From contig OY744529.1 of the NCBI GenBank assembly GCA_963556195.1, positions 59,227,580 through 59,291,579 on the forward strand: a stretch of 64,000 nucleotides of DNA. The letters are read 5' to 3'. This DNA comes from Sepiola atlantica. Lineage: Eukaryota > Mollusca > Cephalopoda > Sepiida > Sepiolidae. The notes beneath the pieces are model-generated. The model searched no databases and had not been told where the DNA came from. It was given only the letters and a program-made list of their open reading frames with translations. Shown one piece after another: positions 57,914-64,000 of this stretch. A program made the translations under genes and the position numbers. Each line of letters begins with the position of its first letter. Positions within the stretch are counted from its first letter, which is position 1.

Positions 57914-58740
57914 ACACCTAGCTTTGGGCAAATAATGTTGCTAACTCACCGTGTTTAGCGTGGCAACTATGGCAAAAAAAACTGAATGACAATCACCAAT
58001 AAGGTGGATGGAAACCAGGAAAGGGTTCCTTCTCCAGGAGTGATCAAAAACCGTGATGGTGATTGTGATGATGACATGAACCCATATCCGATGGTGAAAC
58101 ACCAATTTTGGAGCTTAGTTGTGATTATGCCAGGTATACTCTGACTCGGAGTGGTAGTACTTGTCAGAGTCCCATCTATATGTTAAATAGTATCCTACCT
58201 GCATATGACAGGAAACTAAACCCGGTAGTCTACACACACATTCATCATAAATAACTAGTTAAAGACAATACCAGGAATACCAAGAACTTAAATCATAAAC
58301 GCTTTTACCAAAATTACTGGAATCAGCATTAGATCACTCGAAAATGGTTGATATGCCATAAGAAAACAAACAAATAAATTATCTTCATTATCATCATTAG
58401 TTTTAGTATTACTAGCTTAAAGGTTTGTCAAGAGGCTGGCTTTTTAAACTAGTCACTAGTAACCATAATGCAAGACAATTAATAATTTTGATTTTATTAT
58501 TTTTATAAGAATATGAAACAAATTTTATTACTTTTATAAGAATATGAAAACATAATTGAAATTTTCATTAAAAAAATAAATCAAATACATTTTGAAACAT
58601 GGTTCCTACATATTTTAGCAGTTAGCTGAAATTTTATCTCAGGGAATAAACAAAGAAACAAATAGTCGACATATTAAAATATATCAAATAACATTTTTTT
58701 ATATGTAGTTATCGTTGGCAATGTCTGGTATACATATTTG
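57914..58740. other. Spacer
   Basis: No supported gene. Confidence 0.4.
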
Positions 58741-58822
58741 TGTATCATTCAGATTATTCAGACTACTGTTCTGATCTTGGTTGTTATTTTCACAACGTTT
58801 CAGACGATGTAACCTCTGACTT
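58741..58822. repeat. Short conserved module shared with 48730-48790
   Basis: CTTGGTTGTTATTTTCACAA, CGTTTC and GACGATGTAACCTCTGAC; a SINE core is likely but no head was found. Confidence 0.5.
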
Positions 58823-59039
58823 ACAATTACGACTCCACCTACTGTGAACTACAAACCTGAGGCTGAACGCTTCCTAAACTGAGCAAAAAATCACAAGTGG
58901 ACAGATCTAGATTTGTTTTTTTGGGGAATGAGTTTTTGCTGATAGCTAGAATTTAGTGGAGGACTAACTGAAGGGCGAAAAGAATAATCAACAGAGTGAT
59001 CAGCAAAGTTCCTACAGTGCTCCATTCCATCAAGGTGAC

Positions 59040-60185
59040 ATCCACAATCAATTGGGTGCAAGTCAAGTAATCTCTGATTCAGCTCATCACTCTCTAACTG
59101 TTTTCTACACAAATGCTTGCTGTCTGCTACCAAAGCTTAGTGAGTTACAGTCAAATATAACACAAAACACTCCTAATATTATTGTGATCACAGAAACATG
59201 GCTGAGTCGAACAGTTCATGATCACGAAATTCATCTGAACAGAAAAGGTGGGAGTTGTTGCTGTTTATGCCAAATCATATCTCAAGCCCTCTTTTTATCA
59301 ACTACTTCTGTTAGCTCAACAAACTAAGAATTATGAGACCATCCTTTGCAACCTGTGTGTTGGTGATGTTTGTCTTTCCATCTTGGCAGTCTACCGTTCT
59401 CCCCTAGCAGTTATTTCTGATGACATCAACTTGCTCAAGGCCATAAGAGCGGTAGCTGCTAAGCACCAGGATTGTCCAATTCTGGGGGATTTCAATGACC
59501 CATCGGTCGATTTGGCATCTTCAATCTGTCGTTTAACTAATCAATTTGACAAAACTCTTCTGGAAGCAGTAGAGGATTGTTTTCGTCTACCAATGCGTCT
59601 CCACACTGACTTGATCTTGTGTCCACCTACTACCCAAGATTGGTATATGAACTTCGTGTGCTGACACTGCCGAGAAAGAGTGACCATGTGATTTTGTGGT
59701 TTCAGCTGCATACGTCTTTTTCTACCCCACTACCCCAAATTCAGCAACAAAGAGTTTACACGGCTATCAACTTTCAAGCTCTGTTCGATGCTGCAAACTC
59801 CTGTGACTGGGTATCGCTCATGATGATGGATTCAGTAGACGATCTCTTATGCGCCTTCAAACATACCATTATTCAGCTTATTGATCAGGCATGTCCTTGG
59901 GGCAACCAAAAAGACAGAAGCAAAAGCCTTGGCTCATCAGAACAGTGAAGCAAGAAAGAGTGCTGCGCGACATTGCCTGGAAAGAGTTTCATAACAATGG
60001 TTCTCCAGAAGCGTTCGAGGTCTATAGGTTCCAAAGGAACAAGGCAGTGTATTTTGAATGGGAGGAAAGGCAGCACTATGAGAGGAGGAATGCAGAACAG
60101 GCATACTATAATCCGAAACAGTTCTTCGCCTATGTTCATGTACACGGGAGTTTGAATAATCAAACTGTTAAACTAAAGTGTGAAA
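59040..60185 (+). pseudogene. CR1-like LINE: endonuclease part
   Basis: Reads VFYTNACCLLPKLSELQ, PNIIVITETWLSR (E of the endonuclease), a deletion with a frame change near 59245, GVVAVYAKSYL, LAVYRSPLA, ILGDFNDPSVD (D, N) and, to 60190, KPWLIRTVKQERVLRDIAW. This is the APE-type endonuclease and linker of a CR1/Jockey-like element. Several shifts (about 59245, 59640, 59890) disable it. The reverse transcriptase resumes only after 60960. Confidence 0.8.
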
Positions 60186-60199
60186 TATGAATATTTTTG

Positions 60200-60955
60200 C
60201 TGACGTCTTTTTCCAAATCAACAAAAAAAATGATGACCAAAATGCCCAACCCGTTCTTTAGGGATACTCAACTGATGCACAACTTTGTTTTCTCACAAGA
60301 TTATGTTCAGCAAGTTTTTCGATGAAGAGTAGACAATGATGACAAATGCAAATGTGGGGAAAGAGGAACTCTCAGGCATATTCTGTCCAACAGCAAATAA
60401 GAACTAAGTCGGTACATGCATAACCAAAAAAGCTATTACATCAGAAATTAGAGAAGTTTAACGAAGGAGAGCTACCAAAAATAGAGAAGGTTAAGAAGAT
60501 GAACTTTCATAGAGCAGGAACAACAGGAATGGTGGAAAGTCATTAAAGGATACAGTTAACAGATGAAGATGGCAAGGAAAATGGAATTTGGCAGTAGACC
60601 TCCGGAATAACTTGATTTTCCCACTGATCCTTACACAGCAGAGGCCAGACGTTGAGAAAAAGAAGGTTGAAATTATGTCGAAGCTTACTTTACCTGGGAG
60701 GATAATTTTGCAATTGCAGAAAACATGACGGAGGAGAGATATGGTGATTACTGACAGAATTTCAGGAAAAAGGATGGAATGTGGAATACTATCATTTGGC
60801 TGTGGGAGCTCGAGGATATGATGAGCGAAAGGTAATGAATATACTGTAAAATCATTTTTGTTGTACGAACGCAGAAGTAAAAAACTTTATGACAAACGTA
60901 CAAAAAGCAGCAGAAAAGGCATCATACTGTATCAGGTTAAGACCTTATTGAGATT
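60200..60955 (+). pseudogene. 3' domain of a different retroelement, inserted
   Basis: Reads CKCGERGTLRHILSNS (a CxCG...H zinc-binding phrase, last cysteine lost) and, after frame changes, EFQEKGWNVEYYHLAVGARGY (shortened) and VKNFMTNVQKAAEKASYCI. I recognise this order, zinc phrase, then a helix-rich part, then a GWN...VGxRGF block, from C-terminal regions of many unannotated reverse-transcriptase-related proteins in marine animals. It does not belong to the CR1-like frame around it, so it was probably inserted. Confidence 0.6.
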
Positions 60956-61910
60956 ATCTCCTGACCACAGCATCAATCTTTCAAGTCCATAACGGCTTCG
61001 TACTGAAGAGATCCTGCTTAACAAATCTCTTGATTATGGAGGAATGTGTCACTAAAATCATGGATAATGTCGATGCAGCAGACATTGTCTTCCTTGACTT
61101 TGCTAAGGCCTTTGATTCAGTGAATTATAGACTTCTGCTTTACAAGCTGCAGACCTATGACATTCAATTAAGTGAGATGGATCAGAGAATTCCTTGCTGG
61201 CCATACCATTCGAGTGCAGGTGAATGGCTCTCTGTCAGGTGTTTCTAATGCTGTTAGTGGCATCCCCCAAGGCTCGGTATTGGGTCCCTTGCTGTTCCTA
61301 GTTTTTTCAATTATCTGCTAGTGAGCATCTCCCAAAAGGTTCTACTTTTTTCTGATAACGTCAAGGTAATTTCTCCCAGAAGTGACTTTTAAGATCACCG
61401 TAGATACCTCCATCAAGTCTGGAAATAGTCAAATCTATAGGATTTATCTCTCAATGTCAACAAATGCAATCACCTTTCAGTCGGTTCTTCACCCAATATC
61501 CCCTTGATTTCGAACCTGGCCGATTGATACTGGATGAGACGATGCAGTCCAAGTACTTGGGTGTTGTGGTTGATTCCTCCATTACTCCCACTACTCAATG
61601 CATTCAGGTGGCAAATAAGGCCCACAGTGTGCTCTTTTTCATCTACCTCTCACTTGCTACCATGACAGCCGACATCTTCTGAGATGTTTAGATGTACACA
61701 TCTTCTAACTGTCCATTTACATGGCTTGTTGCACTGCTCATCTCGATGCTCCAAATGATTGGAATAGCCACTGTCACCCTTTCCATCGCAGATACAGCAT
61801 GCAAGTTGGCGATACTCTGATCAGCATGGGTGACCGTTATCACCGAGAGCAGTGAGAAATTCATCGTTTGTATCACTTCTTAGAATTGGGTTCATAAGCA
61901 AATAAATAAA
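60956..61910 (+). pseudogene. CR1-like LINE: reverse transcriptase part
   Basis: Contains HNGFVLKRSCLTNLLIMEE, VFLDFAKAFDSVNYRLLLYKL, GIPQGSVLGPLLFLVF and SKYLGVVVDSSI. The catalytic YADD-type box is changed to FSDN near 61350. Frames break at about 61160, 61310 and 61400. The part from 61690 to about 61900 is too decayed to follow with certainty. Confidence 0.78.
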
Positions 61911-61983
61911 GGGTTGTACTCATTTTTAAAATATTCACACAGAAACATTAAAAAGCAAGAACATCATTCAGTCATGAGACTGC

Positions 61984-62466
61984 ATACCTCCACTTGACAA
62001 TGTAAGGATAGGCCAAAGTCTTATCTGGGTCTTATTTTTCCATATTGTATGATGTATTCCATTGATAACTGAACAATTATTTATCTGATGAGACTGAAAT
62101 TTTGCATGGCGGTTACTGTCATCAAAGATTTTCAGATTCATACATCGAATTTGGAAAAATCGAAAGTTGAAATTCCGTTAAATTTTCGACCATGACCGAA
62201 CTTTTCAAGGTAAAGGTCAAAGTCAATGTCATATAAGATGCTAGACTTCATTGGCTACAATATGAGCCATGTAGTTTGTCTCTATGATGAACAGAACCGA
62301 AGTTATTACCAAAAGTGTAACTTTCACCTTTACAATGACCGATATTTTGACCCAGTTTGGTGACGATTGATCAAGCGATGTGAACGTTGGGCTGTACACA
62401 AACAAACATAGTAACTAACCAGCATACAAACTCGACCGAAAACATAACCCCCTTGGTGGCGGTAAC
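61984..62466 (+). mobile_element. MITE-like DNA element, copy 3
   Basis: ATACCTCCACTTGACAATG at the start and CCCTTGGTGGCGGTAA at the end; 483 bp, same internal order as the copy at 16814. Confidence 0.75.
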
Positions 62467-64000
62467 TAGTGAACAGATCGTCATGACTAATTTGGATATG
62501 AAAGAACCTTTTAAATCCTGGAAGTCATCAAGATTAGGATTTGTATCAAGCAATTTTAAAAGGATTTTTCAACATTATCAGAGATAGTAGTTTTCCATTG
62601 ATGCCATAAATTGGATTAGAGCTGTCTCTACCATCAAGAGGTTCCATAAGTTTGGAAATTAAAGTGGCTACAAATAGGTTAAATTACAAAGTAACAGCTC
62701 AGTCAACAATTCACATTATTGATTCACAAGCACATTTTGGGTACATTAATATTAATATTTCATTGCTGAATGAAAAAACGTGTTTTTAAGATAACGATTT
62801 CAAAATGGTGAAATCGAACAAATTCATGAACATTTTTGAACACAATGTTGTTTGCTTTTGATTATTTTACTTTCATTTCTGTTTCGTTTTTTCCCATTTT
62901 TTATCAAAGTATTATATTTTAAATAGAATTTTGAAAATCAGTAAATTATTAATTGAACCGAATTGTTATAAAATTATAACTAATTTTATTAAAGTAATCT
63001 GTTTTTAATCTCTATTGATAAAATTATTGGATGTAAATATCTTCCAAAGTTTCAATCCTTTAATACATAAGAATTTGCTAAGAATTTTAAAGGAAGAAAT
63101 GATTTTCTAGCTTACAGTTTAAATGCTTCCCAATTATCTTCAACTTTTGAAGAATCGCAAAGTAATTCATTCTTTGTTTTTTCTTTCAACTATTAACAAA
63201 AGATTAAAATGGTTGGAACTTACATAATGGTGGATTTAATTTTGTAATTAAATTATTAATTATTTTTTAAATAAAATATAAAATAATGTTTAAGTCACGT
63301 AGAGGCGATAAACAGACATGCGAGAAATTGTCACACAATTTTATTAATATAGTGATGATTGAACATGTGCTAGCAAAACAAAACAGAAATAACATTTTTT
63401 CAACTGTAATTGAACCTATATTCATTTCATTATGCTTACATGGGCATCTCCATATGCTACAATCGGATATCATATGCACAGAAAAAGGCACAGAAAAAGG
63501 CCCTATAACATTTCAATATTAAAAAACATTGAAATCCATACCACTAAAACTCGCCAGTTCAAAGATATATGTTACCAGCCTAAGAGTACTCGTGTTGATT
63601 TATTTCATTCTTAAAAGTAATTCACCAGATTATGTTTTAACTCAAAATTTACTTTCCCGCTCAATTACTTAAACACAAACAAAATTTGATTCTCTTTTAT
63701 ATCAACCCTATAAACATTTATGTATGAAAATCATATATCTTTAATGGAAAGCCTTAATTTCTATTTTAATAAAATTATGTGACTACTTTCGCGTGTATGT
63801 GTGTGTTTCTCGCCTTTATGAGACTTACACATTATTATTTTTTATCTACTTTTAATCATTATTTATTGAAATCAACAATGAAATAGTGCAATGTTCTAAA
63901 GCGAACTTGTCAAAAATCCTATTTAAAAAAAAAAAAATTAATTACAAAATTAAATCCACCAAAAGGTATTCATAAACAAGTCAGTTATTTTAATCTTGTG
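62467..64000. other. AT-rich spacer to the window end
   Basis: No supported gene, repeat or element. The short ORFs near 63270-63610 have no recognisable domain. Confidence 0.45.

Overview
This window looks like non-genic nuclear DNA from a cephalopod mollusc, most likely an octopus. The main reasons are the repeat content. LINE tails end in a module reading CATGCCAGCATGTAAAACGG followed by (GAT)n, several tRNA- and 5S rRNA-derived SINE families are present, and the DNA is AT-rich with long satellites. The species is an inference. I found no intact host gene, no functional tRNA or rRNA gene, no CRISPR array and no bacterial operon. Every protein-coding signal is a transposable-element remnant or a pseudogene.

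Layout. 1-3125: a LINE ORF1 remnant next to a 116-bp tandem repeat, then a decayed copy of a multicopy animal protein (both minus strand). 3450-15082: a Gypsy-type LTR retrotransposon (minus strand) whose 5' LTR is split by a 6.2-kb Tx1-like LINE (minus strand) with a 14-15 bp target-site duplication. 15083-23797: AT-rich spacer holding a MITE, a Gypsy integrase fragment, LINE tails, two foldback elements and short tandem repeats. 23798-27307: a second, internally deleted Gypsy element (plus strand) with a SINE in its 5' LTR and an iterated primer-binding-site leader. 27308-34300: a mariner-like remnant, (GAT)n arrays, a CR1/Jockey-like LINE fragment, a perfect 76-bp-arm palindrome and two tRNA-SINEs. 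34305-39366: a 5-kb, 15-bp minisatellite with higher-order structure. 39367-50440: RTE-like LINE ends, tRNA-SINEs, a processed RPL13A pseudogene, a 5S-SINE and a MITE. 50441-52750: a 53-bp satellite of about 44 copies. 52751-64000: LINE and SINE remnants, a Helitron-like element, a second 5S-SINE, a CR1-like LINE interrupted by another element's 3' domain, and a third MITE copy.

The elements interact in visible ways. A LINE sits inside an LTR. A SINE shares the 3' tail module of that LINE, which suggests it borrows the LINE machinery. A shortened Gypsy element kept its LTRs, primer site and polypurine tract while losing most of pol. The (GAT)n microsatellites are in part LINE tails. The strongest candidates for something undescribed are the iterated primer-binding-site leader, the perfect palindrome built on a SINE-like core, and the two satellites with higher-order periodicity. 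All calls come from reading the sequence; no database search was run.
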